Translations under genes and position numbers: made by a program
Source of the DNA: Pogona vitticeps
Lineage: Eukaryota > Chordata > Lepidosauria > Squamata > Agamidae
Length of the DNA: 64,000 nucleotides
Direction of reading: 5' to 3'
Assembly: GCF_051106095.1 (NCBI RefSeq)
Contig: NC_135786.1
Span: 140,620,501 to 140,684,500, forward strand
Part shown: piece after piece, positions 11,926 through 21,659 of the stretch
Numbering within the stretch: position 1 is the stretch's first letter
Layout: every line of letters starts with the position of its first letter
The notes under the pieces: generated by a model
The model's database searches: none
Seen by the model: the letters and a program-made list of their open reading frames with translations, nothing else
Told to the model about the DNA's origin: nothing

Positions 11926-12858
11926 CTATACTTGAGAGCTTAGAGATAACATACATGTATATAACATTTTGGGCAGGGAGTGGGATTATGGAACAACTTG
12001 TTCTGAACATGGTTTACAATTCCACTTCAGCCCCACTCCTGAAGTAACAGCACCAATTCTTGTTGAAATTAAATGTAGTCACTCTTGTTTTATAAAACCT
12101 TAACTCACAATTATTTTGATTATGTTTACACACATCTTCATATGAAAACGATGTCTTATGCATTTGGGGTCACAACTGACCCCAAAGGGGATGTTTATAC
12201 CACCCATATTCCTATGCTATTTCATAAATCATGCATGTTCCTACAATAAGAAATTCAGTTGGAGTGATTTACGTTAGGGGTTAAGAGTAAACTAATTGTA
12301 TGCTGCAATAGCTACTTTAAGTGAATTTTTTTATCACTATAAAGTAGCTGTTGACCATTCTAGAATTTTTCTTATGATTGTCACACATCAGGAAGATTTT
12401 AGTTGGTGGAAATTGGGCATGACACCCTGTAGAAATTAACCTTAAGAATTGTGATAAGCTTTAGGTATTTCTGTCATATTAAGCAATACGATAACCTCCA
12501 TATTTTAAATTTTATGGCATATATACATTGCATTAGACATTGTCAGAATCGCTGTTTAAAAGATCCTTTAATTGTAAGCTGAACCAATATCAGATTAGTG
12601 GTACTTCTGGAAAGCATGGGAAAGGTAAAACCAGAGTAGCTGAGTGAATGCAAAAACTAAGTAGCACCAAAAGTGGAATTACAACCTTTGGGTGAGCACT
12701 GATCTGATAGTTTAGTACTGATTAAGTGGCATACCACCTACCTCTGGCATGCTCACCTGAACCTTTACTGTTTCTGATCTCAGCTATTACAATCACTATC
12801 ACATTAAAGGCATAAATTATCCAACCACAGTCAGAGACCAAGGACATTTATTACTTGC
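11926..12858. other. SNRNP48 intron 8, right part
   Basis: AT-rich, no gene or repeat recognised. Confidence 0.5.
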
Positions 12859-13017
12859 CTTTCTCTTTTCCTGCGGGAATCTCTTTCCCTTTCGCGACTT
12901 CTTTTTCGTTTGCCCGGACTTCTGCTGGAACTTCTCCTGTGTCTAGAATGATCAGCATCCCTTGAGCTTTCAGAAGACTGTCTTGAATCAGCAGATGCAG
13001 ATCTCTGTTCTTCCTTT
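12859..13017 (-). CDS. SNRNP48: SNRNP48 coding exon 8 (RS-rich, GC donor)
   Basis: Encodes the Arg/Ser-rich C-terminal region: KEEQRSASADSRQSSESSRD, then SRHRRSSSRSPGKRKRSRER. Human SNRNP48 has RRSASVDSRQSGG and SRHRRDRSRSPHKRKR at the same place. Acceptor TTTAG|A completes a split Arg codon. The donor reads GAAAG|GCAAGT, a consensus GC-type donor; using the GT four bases further on would put TGA in frame at once in exon 9, so the GC site is required for the conserved tail. Length 159 nt. Confidence 0.92.
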
Positions 13018-14175
13018 CTAAAGAAAGGAATTGATGGCCTTAGAATACAGTTTAGGGGGAATAAATTGTGTCTGTTTTATATGGTCAGCAAGCTATTGTT
13101 TAATAAGTAATTGAACAGATGCTGATTTATTGATTGATCATTTTTGCAAAATACTTTGCATGTCTGGATGCTAGTGCCAATATGATATGTCCTCATGTCA
13201 CAGCATGTACACTGGAGCGGGGGAGGGAAAGGAGTAGTTTTGAGATGAAAGGACATGTTTTTATCCCCCTCCTAGGGAAACGGAAGAAAACACATGCCAC
13301 TGATGAAATGAATAGGGAGGGGCCAATATAACATACAACTCCCTTTCCCTTTAAAAAAATATGTCTGACGAGGCCCGGTTTGAAGTCTTGGATACACACA
13401 GACCCACCGGGTTGCTGCTGGAAAATCTAGATGGAGACTCATTAATTAGCAGTGAGAAGCTACTGTGAGTAACACCACTTGCCTTCTGCAGGCATAACTA
13501 CCAAATAGGATTGTAGCCTGTTAAGTCCATAATAAACAGAGGCAGCCATTGTATAGAAAAGATTGTTGCTTGTCACTAGAGGCAGTACAGAATCTGTACC
13601 AAAGATGCAAAACCACAACGACAATTGTACTGCACCTCCCCCTATCCATCATGCCTACACAATACCTGCCGTGCTACTAAAATTTGATGGTACAGCTGTT
13701 TTTACCTATTTAGAAGCTTTTTTTAAAAGGCTGAGACAAGCGGTTTCTTAACTGCCAGTACAGCAGTGGTGAGAATGATGGTGAGATCTTTGGGGAGTTT
13801 TTTTTTTTTAAAAAAAAACAGCCCATGAGGCAGGTGTTGGTAATTCCTGGGCTATACAGTAGATGGCCATGATACACCTGCACTGGCAAGCAGCATCACT
13901 GGAGGCAACACCCCCCTAAACTTTCATGTAACAAAAGCCCAATGTATCAATCTTTATAGTACACAACTGCACTGATTCTTTTTTAAAAAATAAATATGTA
14001 AATTTGCTTCTTTTGTCCCATCTGAGAATGAGATTTTCAGATTATTCTGGACTACAAATCCCATAATTCTCCATTCTGGGAATTCAGCCTGACAGACAAA
14101 TACCTTACAGACACCAAAGTGTGTTTCACCTGGGATAAAAGGCTCAATTGGAAAACACTTGAGATTTAGCTAGGC
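13018..14175. other. SNRNP48 intron 7, left part
   Basis: Mostly unremarkable. A short + strand frame at 13361-13465 (starting MSDEARFEVL) ends exactly at a GTGAGT donor-like site and is discussed as a finding. A fragment like the palindromic hAT-type repeats lies near 14045-14090. Confidence 0.45.
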
Positions 14176-14488
14176 CAGCAATGGCGAACCCATCGCACGC
14201 GTGCCACAGCTGGCACACGGAGCCCTTTCTGCTGGCACACGAGCCATAGGTCACCAGACCGCTACTCCCTCCCCCTTGTGCAGCCAAACCTCAGAAGGCG
14301 GCTGCAGCCGGTGCTGGCGGTTCGGCAGGCGGATCTGGGGCAACTGGTGCGGATTCCCCCTTCCGTCGCCACTTCCAGTTCTGGGTCCGCACTTCCTGTT
14401 CCGGGTCCTCCACTGTTGCGTGGCAGCACACTGACCACCCACCCACCCCAGTTTGGGCACGTGAGCCCAAAAAGGTTTGCCACCACTG
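14176..14488. mobile_element. hAT-type non-autonomous transposon
   Basis: Termini CAGCAATGGCGAACC and GGTTTGCCACCACTG are imperfect inverted repeats. The flanking 8-mers AGCTAGGC (14168-14175) and AGCCAGGC (14489-14496) agree at seven of eight positions, as expected for hAT. The GC-rich interior explains the ORFs here. Confidence 0.75.
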
Positions 14489-14544
14489 AGCCAGGCCTAG
14501 CTTTCTATTCAGAAAGAAAGCTCTCAGCTAGCACCGGATGACCT

Positions 14545-15200
14545 ACACCAGGAGTGTGTTCTTGTTGGTTCTGCTGGATCTCTCAATGGCTTTCAGTACC
14601 ATTGACCATGATATCCTTCTGGAGTGGATCTTGAAGCTACTGTTTTATAGTAGTTTTGATCCTTCCTGGACGGCTGAAAGAAGGTGGTGTTGGGAAACTT
14701 GAGGTGGTTTGAAATGCTGCAGCCTGACTGGTGGCTCCCTTATTACAGCAGCTTCACTGGCTGCCAGTCTGTTTCCAGGTCCAGTTCAAAGTGCTGGCTA
14801 TGACCTATAAAGTCCTATACGGCTGAAGTCCAGACTGTTTGAAGGACTGTATCATTCCATATGAGCTTTATCAGCTTTAAGAGTTATTGAGGAGGCCCTT
14901 CTTTCAGTCCTACCACCTTCCCAAGCTTTGGTGAGGCCATGAAAGAGAGCCTTTTCAGTGGCTGCTTCCAGGCTTTGCAATGTGGTGCCCTGAGAAACCA
15001 GGCTGGCCCCCTTCTGCTTGTTCTTCCGTCGTCAAAGACCTTTTCAGGCATGCAATAAGGGTCTGAGGAATGTTGTATTTATTAAGAGATTTTTAAATAC
15101 TTTAAAAATTATTTGTAATGTTGGCTTTAATATGATACATGTTTGTTTCTAATATAGTTTCTATGATATTTTAGAATGGTTTATTGTATAGGTTTTATTG
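14545..15200 (+). mobile_element. Decayed L2/CR1-type LINE fragment
   Basis: Translation gives LLDLSMAFSTIDHDILLEW (RT motif) near 14565-14625, then, after a large internal deletion, LHWLPVCFQVQFKVLAMTYK (about 14750-14810) and CLKDCIIPYEL. The same motifs in the same order occur in the intact LINE at 16220-19255. Many stops and shifts; old. Confidence 0.8.
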
Positions 15201-15559
15201 ATGTGAGCCTACTAGCTAAGCCTCAAAGCCTTCCAGTTGAGGCCTTTCTCCCAAGTGAGCCTCATTTCGTTGTTTGTAAGGTGCCTATTAGGTAGAACTC
15301 CCAGAGTGGAGAACTATGGAATGTATAGTCCAAAAAATCTGAATATTGTATTCCTCTTGTCATGTGGATACAAACCTTGGGCTGTTGGCAAATCAGAAGA
15401 ATGTCCTCAGCTCCACTGAGATTCTCCATGCCTATTCGACATAGTACTCTTTATAGCTTTTATCTTAATGACACTATTGTGCAAGTTTTACTTCCCTTGT
15501 AATTCAAAAGGTACTAACGCCCCTGGAAAAAGAGGACGTTTTGCAGTAGCAATTCCTAC
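15200..15559. other. SNRNP48 intron 7, right part
   Basis: No repeat or gene recognised apart from the end of the LINE fragment. Confidence 0.5.
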
Positions 15560-15681
15560 CTTCCTGAAGACTTTGCTGAAAAAGAGGATGCATCGTCTTC
15601 ACAAGTTTCTGCACTTCTGTTCTCCTCCTGCCAGTGACTGGCAAGTTCTTCCATATGCACTCCAATTACATCTCTTATTAC
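15560..15681 (-). CDS. SNRNP48: SNRNP48 coding exon 7
   Basis: Encodes VIRDVIGVHMEELASHWQEE, then NRSAETCEDDASSF. The human sequence I recall is VIRDVINVHMEELSNHWQEE. Acceptor ATCCAG|GTA, phase 0; donor AG|GTAGGA, phase 2. Length 122 nt. Confidence 0.95.
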
Positions 15682-16219
15682 CTGGATAGAAATATCAGAG
15701 ACTAAACTCAGAAAAAAAGTGGTTGTTCTGTTGGATGGGGGGGCATCCTAGGCGATGAACCAGATAAAAAATCAGGACACTTTGTTTTAAAAGCAAAGCA
15801 TAGCACTGTCTGTCTTTGTCTGATGGTACAGTATCTCAAACCTTGTTAACTGAATTCCTTCACAGCACGCTTTCCCCTCCCATTCTTCCCTTTTATTTGG
15901 TTATGCCGGTGTGTTTAAAGTGTTACAAATAAAAATAAATATATATATATATTTAAAAAGTATATAAGACGGCTTAGCCTAAAATGTTAGTTGTGCTAGC
16001 AATTTACTTAAGCAAAATCTGCTTAAAAACAGATTTTATTTTATTTATTTTATTTATTTATTTATTTAATTTATATGCCGCCCACTCTACCCAAAGGTCT
16101 CTGGGCGGCTTACAACAATTAAAATTCAATGGAATAAAATAAAATGATTAAAATACAATTAAAATACAATTAAAATACAATTAAAATTGCCATCATTAAG
16201 ACCCACAGTTAATGTTATT

Positions 16220-19200
16220 TCAATTAAAAGCCTTCTGGAACAGGAAGGTTTTGACCTGGCGCCGAAATATCATCAATGTCGGCGCCAGGCGAATTTCAGT
16301 TGGGAGGGCGTTCCATAGTCTGGGGGCAGCTGCCGAGAAGGCCCTTTGTCTACAAGCCATCCCTCTTACCTCCTTGAGGGATGGCTCTTTCAAAAGGGCC
16401 CCCTGGCTAGATCTTAACAGCCGGGTAGGCTCATATGGAAGGAGGCGGTCCTTCAAGTATCCAGGGCCCAAGCCGTTTAGGGCTTTATATGTCAAAACAA
16501 GCACTTTGAATTGGGCCCGGACAGCAACTGGTAACCAGTGTAAATTATACAGAATCGGCTTGATGTGCTCTCTGGCGGCCCCACCACTCACCAGCCGCGC
16601 AGCTCGATTCTGAACCAGTTGCAGTCGCCGGACCGTCTTCAAAGGCAGCCCCACGTAGAGCGCATTGCAATAATCAATACGAGATGTTACCAGTGCATGT
16701 GTAACTGTCATGAGACTCCACTCGTCCAGGTAGGGCCGTAGCTGGTATAATTTCCGCAGCTGAAGGAAGGCACCCCTGGCCACCGAGTCCACCTGAGCTT
16801 CCAAAGTTAGACTGGGGTCCAGGAGCACCCCCAGGCTGCGGACCCTGTCCCTTAGGGGGAGTGTAACCCCATTCAGGACAGGGAAGTGGCCCTCCAACCT
16901 GTCCGGCGAAGCACCCACTAACAGCACTTCCGTCTTGTCTGGATTGAGTTTCAATTTATTAACCCTCATCCAGTCCATTATCAGGTCCAGACACGAGTTC
17001 AGCACAGAAACCGCCTCACCTGGATTGGTGGAAAACGAGAGGTAGAGCTGAGTGTCGTCAGCATATTGCTGACTCCTCAGCCCAAACCTCCTGATGACCT
17101 CTCCCAGCGGTTTCATGTAGATGTTAAACAGCATGGGGGACAGTATCGAGCCCTGAGGAACCCCATGACATAAATGCCATGGGGCAGAGCAACTGTCCCC
17201 CAGCACCACCCTCTGGACACGGTCAGCTAGGAAGGAGCGGAACCATCGTAAAACAGTGCCCCCAACTCCTAACCCAGCCAGCCTATCCAGAAGGACACCA
17301 TGGTCGATGGTGTCGAAAGCCGCTGAGAGGTCCAGGAGTATCAACAGGGTCACACTCCCCCTGTCTCTCTCCCGGCAAAGGTCATCATACAGGGCGACCA
17401 AGGCTGTCTCTGTACCAAAACCCGGCCTGAAACCCGACTGAAATGGATCCAGAAAATCCGTTTCATCCAGCAGCGCCTGGAGTTGTCCGGCCACAACCCG
17501 CTCCAACACCTTGCCCAAATAAGGGAGGTTCGCCACTGGTCGGTAGTTGACCACCAGCCTTGGGTCCAGGTTAGGCTTTTTAAGGAGTGGTCGAATTACC
17601 GCCTCTTTCAAGGCGGTAGGGACCACTCCCTCTCTCAGAGAGGCGTTCACGGCCTCCTGGACCCAAGTGCGAACCCCCCTGGCAGATCTTCCAATTAGCC
17701 AAGATGGGCAAGGGTCGAGCGGCGTGGTGGTAGAACGGACAGATCCAAGCACCCTGTCCACATCCTCGGGTCTCAACAATTGAAACTCATCCATTAAGGT
17801 TTGACCTAAGCACGGCACACTGGACACATCTTCCGATTTTGCAGTAACAGTGGAGTCCAGCCCACTGCGAATCTGAGCGATTTTTTCCTCAAAATGAATA
17901 GCAAACTCATCACAGCGAGCTGATGAGCAGTCCGGGACCTCCACCGGGTTTCCCGGTTGAAGAAGATCCCGGACCACCCGAAACAGCTCTGCTGGACGAC
18001 ATTCTGAGGAAGCAATGCGGCTGGAGAAATATTGCCGTTTCGCCAGCCGCATTGCCACGAAATAGGCCCGATAATGGGCTCTAAGTCGTGTTCGATCAGA
18101 TTCCCAGCGGGACTTCCTCCACCTGCGCTCTAGCCGTCTCCCCTCTCGCTTCATCGCCCGCAGTTCAGAAGTATACCAGGAAGCTGTCTGGGCTCGGCGA
18201 GCAGGGAGAGGGCGCTTAGGCGCAATCGTGTCAACCGCCCGGGTCATCTCCCTATTCCATAGGGTGACCTGAGCTTCGACAGGAGCGCCAACCATATCAG
18301 ACGGATACTCCCCCAGAGCATTCAGGAATCCATCTGGATCCATAAGTCTCCGAGGGCGGATCATCTTGATAGATCCCCCACCCTTGCAGAGGGAAGAAGA
18401 AGCTAATAGACTAAACTTGACCAGGAAGTGGTCTGACCATGACAATGGGGTCACAACCAGCCCCTCCACATCCAAACCACCATCTTCCAGTCCCGTTGTG
18501 AAAACAAGGTCCAAGGTGTGGCCCTTCTCATGTGTCGGGCCGATGACACATTGAGACAGTCCCATGGTTGTCATGGCGGCCATGAAGTCCTGAGCCGCCC
18601 CGGTCAAGGCAGCCTCAGCATGGATGTTGAGGTCCCCCAGCACCAGCAGCCTGGGAGTCCTCAACACCAGGTCCGAGACTGCCTCCGTCAGCTCAGGTAG
18701 GGAGACTGTTGGTACGCAGCAGGGTGGGCGGTACACCAACAGAATCCCTAATCTGTCTCGTGAGCCCAACATACAATACAGGCCCTCAAGACCTCCTCTC
18801 AAAGGGACAGGAAGCCTGGTCAAGGAGATAGAACTCCTATAGACTATAGCAACTCCCCCTCCCCGACCCTCCGAGCGACACTGGTGCTGGACTGAGTACC
18901 CAGGAGGACACAGCTGGGAGAGGGGGACACCACCTTCCTCTCCCACCCAGGTCTCAGTAATGCACGCCAGGTCAGCACCCTCATCCAGAATTACATCATG
19001 GATGAGGGCAGTTTTATTTTGTACTGACCTGGCGTTCATCAACAGCACCGTGTGGCTCGAGGGTTTGCTGATATGGTCGCCTGATACCATCTGGTTGGAG
19101 GTAGGACTAGAAGAGGGGATAGATGTAAGATATCTAACCTCTCTTCTCCTACGCGGGCATGTTCTACCCCCACCACCATTCCTTCCCCTACCCAGCACCA

Positions 19201-19255
19201 CCTCAATGGCTGCCCCCTCCAACGCCCTCCCCCCTTCCTGTTCCATCAGGTCCAC
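16220..19255 (-). CDS. LINE ORF2: endonuclease-reverse transcriptase, 1011 aa, uninterrupted
   Basis: This single frame encodes both enzymes of an L2/CR1-type retrotransposon. An AP-type endonuclease spans about residues 68-290: NARSVQNK (74-81), the catalytic ETW at 101-103, GDLNIHAE at 207-214, and SWSDHF at 272-277. The reverse transcriptase spans about 540-830: NYRPVANL (570-577), AAFDTIDH (645-652), HGVPQGSILSPMLFNIYM (697-714), and the YADD catalytic box at 731-734. The C-terminal part has the WLPV...YKALNGL segment. All catalytic residues I can check are present and there is no stop, so the copy is young and could be competent. No separate ORF1 was seen. The true start is uncertain, as several in-frame Met codons lie near the N-terminus. 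Confidence 0.92.
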   Translation of the reverse strand: MDLMEQEGGRALEGAAIEVVLGRGRNGGGGRTCPRRRREVRYLTSIPSSSPTSNQMVSGDHISKPSSHTVLLMNARSVQNKTALIHDVILDEGADLACITETWVGEEGGVPLSQLCPPGYSVQHQCRSEGRGGGVAIVYRSSISLTRLPVPLRGGLEGLYCMLGSRDRLGILLVYRPPCCVPTVSLPELTEAVSDLVLRTPRLLVLGDLNIHAEAALTGAAQDFMAAMTTMGLSQCVIGPTHEKGHTLDLVFTTGLEDGGLDVEGLVVTPLSWSDHFLVKFSLLASSSLCKGGGSIKMIRPRRLMDPDGFLNALGEYPSDMVGAPVEAQVTLWNREMTRAVDTIAPKRPLPARRAQTASWYTSELRAMKREGRRLERRWRKSRWESDRTRLRAHYRAYFVAMRLAKRQYFSSRIASSECRPAELFRVVRDLLQPGNPVEVPDCSSARCDEFAIHFEEKIAQIRSGLDSTVTAKSEDVSSVPCLGQTLMDEFQLLRPEDVDRVLGSVRSTTTPLDPCPSWLIGRSARGVRTWVQEAVNASLREGVVPTALKEAVIRPLLKKPNLDPRLVVNYRPVANLPYLGKVLERVVAGQLQALLDETDFLDPFQSGFRPGFGTETALVALYDDLCRERDRGSVTLLILLDLSAAFDTIDHGVLLDRLAGLGVGGTVLRWFRSFLADRVQRVVLGDSCSAPWHLCHGVPQGSILSPMLFNIYMKPLGEVIRRFGLRSQQYADDTQLYLSFSTNPGEAVSVLNSCLDLIMDWMRVNKLKLNPDKTEVLLVGASPDRLEGHFPVLNGVTLPLRDRVRSLGVLLDPSLTLEAQVDSVARGAFLQLRKLYQLRPYLDEWSLMTVTHALVTSRIDYCNALYVGLPLKTVRRLQLVQNRAARLVSGGAAREHIKPILYNLHWLPVAVRAQFKVLVLTYKALNGLGPGYLKDRLLPYEPTRLLRSSQGALLKEPSLKEVRGMACRQRAFSAAAPRLWNALPTEIRLAPTLMIFRRQVKTFLFQKAFN

Positions 19256-19334
19256 TGTGGGTCTCTATGCAACCTGATGGCAATTAGTAATACTAACAGT
19301 TAAAACAAACAAATAAGAACAAACCCACACACCC

Positions 19335-20483
19335 TTCTAATGCCCCTTCTCCCCTCCCAGCCAGGTGGCTGGTGTTGAGGAAGGGGTGGGTTTGTCCAAA
19401 GCAGCAGCACCAGCAGCAGCAGGGTCTCGGTCCTGAAAGGCCGGGGAGCGCAAGCCAGAAATTCTCCCAGACACGTCTCTCACCCGTGCCTGGGGACGGC
19501 AGATATTGCAGGCAGCTCCCCCGACGTCAGGAACGCTGGTCTGTGAGGGCCCTGGCACAAGCTTCCGGCTTTTATGGTCTCCCTCCCTCCCAGCCAGGTG
19601 GCTGATGTTATGGAAGGGGGTGGGATGGCCTGAAGCAGCAGGAGCAGTAGCAACAGGGTCCCAGTCCTGAAAAAGGCCGGGGAGCGCAAGCCAGAAATTC
19701 TCCCAGACACGTCTCTCACCCGTGCCTGGGACGGCAGATATTGCAGGCAGCTCCCCCGACGTCAGGAACGCTGGTCTGTGAGGGCCCTGGCACAAGCTTC
19801 CGGCTTTTATGGTCTCCCTCCCTCCCAGCCAGGTGGCTGATGTTATGGAAGGGGGTGGGATGGCCTGAAGCAGCAGGAGCAGTAGCAACAGGGTCCCAGT
19901 CCTGAAAAAGGCCGGGGAGCGCAAGCCAGAAATTCTCCCAGACACGTCTCTCACCCGTGCCTGGGACGGCAGATATTGCAGGCAGCTCCCCCGACGTCAG
20001 GAACGCTGGTCTGTGAGGGCCCTGGCACAAGCTTCCGGCTTTTATGGTCTCCCTCCCTCCCAGCCAGGTGGCTGATGTTATGGAAGGGGGTGGGATGGCC
20101 TGAAGCAGCAGGAGCAGTAGCAACAGGGTCCCAGTCCTGAAAAAGGCCGGGGAGCGCAAGCCAGAAATTCTCCCAGACACGTCTCTCACCCGTGCCTGGG
20201 GACGGCAGATATTGCAGGCAGCTCCCTCGACGTCAGGAACGCTGGTCTGTGAGGGCCCTGGCACAAGCTTCCGGCTTTTATGGTCTCCCTCCCTCCCAGC
20301 CAGGTGGCTGATGTTATGGAAGGGGGTGGGATGGCCTGAAGCAGCAGGAGCAGTAGCAACAGGGTCCCAGTCCTGAAAAAGGCCGGGGAGCGCAAGCCAG
20401 AAATTCTCCCAGACACGTCTCTCACCCGTGCCTGGGACGGCAGATATTGCAGGCAGCTCCCCCGACGTCAGGAACGCTGGTCA
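19335..20483 (-). repeat. Tandem ~235-bp monomers forming the LINE 5' UTR
   Basis: About 4.9 copies with period 235-236 bp. The marker GACGTCA recurs at 19523, 19758, 19993, 20229 and 20464, and TGGTCTCCC at 19575, 19810, 20045 and 20281. Upstream units are nearly identical; the unit nearest the ORF (19335-19575) is the most diverged. On the element strand each unit carries TGACGTCG, close to a CRE site. The arrangement resembles the promoter monomers of mouse L1. Confidence 0.9.
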
Positions 20484-20595
20484 GTTGCTACTGCTCCTGC
20501 TGATCATTAGATATAATGATCTAATTAATTTATGTTAACATAAAATCAAATAATCCCTGCAAGAACTCATATTTCTCCAGATACTCCCAACTAAC

Positions 20596-20717
20596 CTCTG
20601 TGTAGGATTTCTTAGTGATATGTACATTCTTAGCTCTATAGGACTGGCGTCGCCTTTTGTAGTCCCGCATCTCCGCAAGAATTTCAAGATGAGACTTTGG
20701 ACCTTTCTGACCATCCT
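20596..20717 (-). CDS. SNRNP48: SNRNP48 coding exon 6
   Basis: Encodes DGQKGPKSHLEILAEMRDYK, then RRRQSYRAKNVHITKKSYTE. The human counterpart reads KSYLEILAEVRDYKRRRQSY and AKNVHITKKSYTE. Acceptor TTTAG|AG, donor GAG|GTTAGT. The LINE monomer array begins only about 110 bp beyond this donor. Confidence 0.95.
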
Positions 20718-21129
20718 CTAAACAACAAAAAAGAATACATCCGTTCCAGTATTAGTATAAAAGCATATACTGATAAGTATCGAAGGTCATCCATACAGTT
20801 CCATTTCAACTGCACAGTTCCATCAAAATAGACCATTCAAGGCAGGGAAAATAGCACAGTGCAGTGGGTGCTGCTTTGCAGTGGGTAACTGCAATGATCA
20901 CTAACTGCAACCCAGCCTACAACACACATGATAAAGTCCTAATAATTTTAACAGGACTGGCTTGAATCTGACATTAACCCCAGAATGCTATCATGTCCAA
21001 GGCAGAGCAAAGCTTGTGTGTTATTTGAGAAAAAAGGATGCCTTAGCAAAAGTATGAAATCCCACTTCACATGTTTTGGAATTTAACAAATATCCCGTAA
21101 AGCACAGCTTACAACATTTTTCCCCAGAC

Positions 21130-21318
21130 CTTGGCTGATTTTAGCTGCCAAATCTACGAACAGATCACTGTCATTTTCTGTCAGCTGGGATCTTGACCTC
21201 TGGTTCTTTGTCTCTGCAAGGACGTAGTCATAGATTGCAAGACGGTCAGCTTGAGTCAAATCACATATGTAACGCTTGTGGTTTTCTGGAACTTCAACAG
21301 GCTGAGAAGAATAAGCAC
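21130..21318 (-). CDS. SNRNP48: SNRNP48 coding exon 5
   Basis: Encodes AYSSQPVEVPENHKRYICDL, TQADRLAIYDYVLAETKNQR and ENDSDLFVDLAAKISQ. Human reads SSLPVEVPLNHKRFVCDLTQ and ENDSDLFVDLAAKINQ. Acceptor TTTCAG|GT; donor AAG|GTCTGG, which is weak after position +2. Confidence 0.95.
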
Positions 21319-21423
21319 CTGAAATGTGCAAACAATTGACTCGGTTAGGACAATCAAAAATGAACAAATCCTCTGAGCCAGAGAAGCACTGGAAATGTAA
21401 GAAGCTCTTGAAAATTTAGGGAT

Positions 21424-21621
21424 GGATTCCTCGCTATATAGGCAGCGAAAATGGCCGTCGTATGGAGGATCTTCGCTGGACGGTGAGTTTTTACCCCATT
21501 GGAACGAATTGAATGGGTTTCAATGTGTTTCAATGGGGTTTTTAATTTCGTTTTACGATGTTTTCACTTAACGGCGATTTTCCTGGAACGGATTATTGTC
21601 GTTAAGCGAAGCACCACTGTA
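21424..21621. mobile_element. Tigger-like MITE, partial
   Basis: The right terminus (AAGCGAAGCACCACTG followed by TA) and the internal 'CATTGGAAC...TTTCAATG' block are shared with the other MITEs; the left end is missing. It lies in SNRNP48 intron 4, close to exon 5. Confidence 0.7.
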
Positions 21622-21659
21622 TAAAAATCAAACCAAACCAAACCAATCAATCAATATTT

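Larger units (their letters stand above)
16030..20503 (-). mobile_element. Full-length young L2/CR1-type LINE with 5' monomer array
   Basis: A complete-looking LINE on the - strand inside SNRNP48 intron 6, in the same orientation as the gene. From 5' to 3': a short inverted end (20484-20502), tandem monomers of about 235 bp (20483 to about 19335), one long ORF (19255-16220), and a 3' UTR with a GC-rich palindromic block and an (AAAT)n-type tail ending near 16030. The motif YKALNGLGPGYL near the C-terminus and the overall ORF2 plan place it in the L2/CR1 group. No clear target duplication was seen. Confidence 0.85.

Noticed and set aside
16212-19277. Several + strand frames across the LINE.
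   Set aside because: Shadows of the - strand endonuclease/RT frame.
19337-20425. Repeated - strand frames starting MRDVSGRISG in the monomer array, considered as a LINE ORF1.
   Set aside because: The period (235-236) is not a multiple of three, so the frame cannot continue through the array; they are translations of the repeat.
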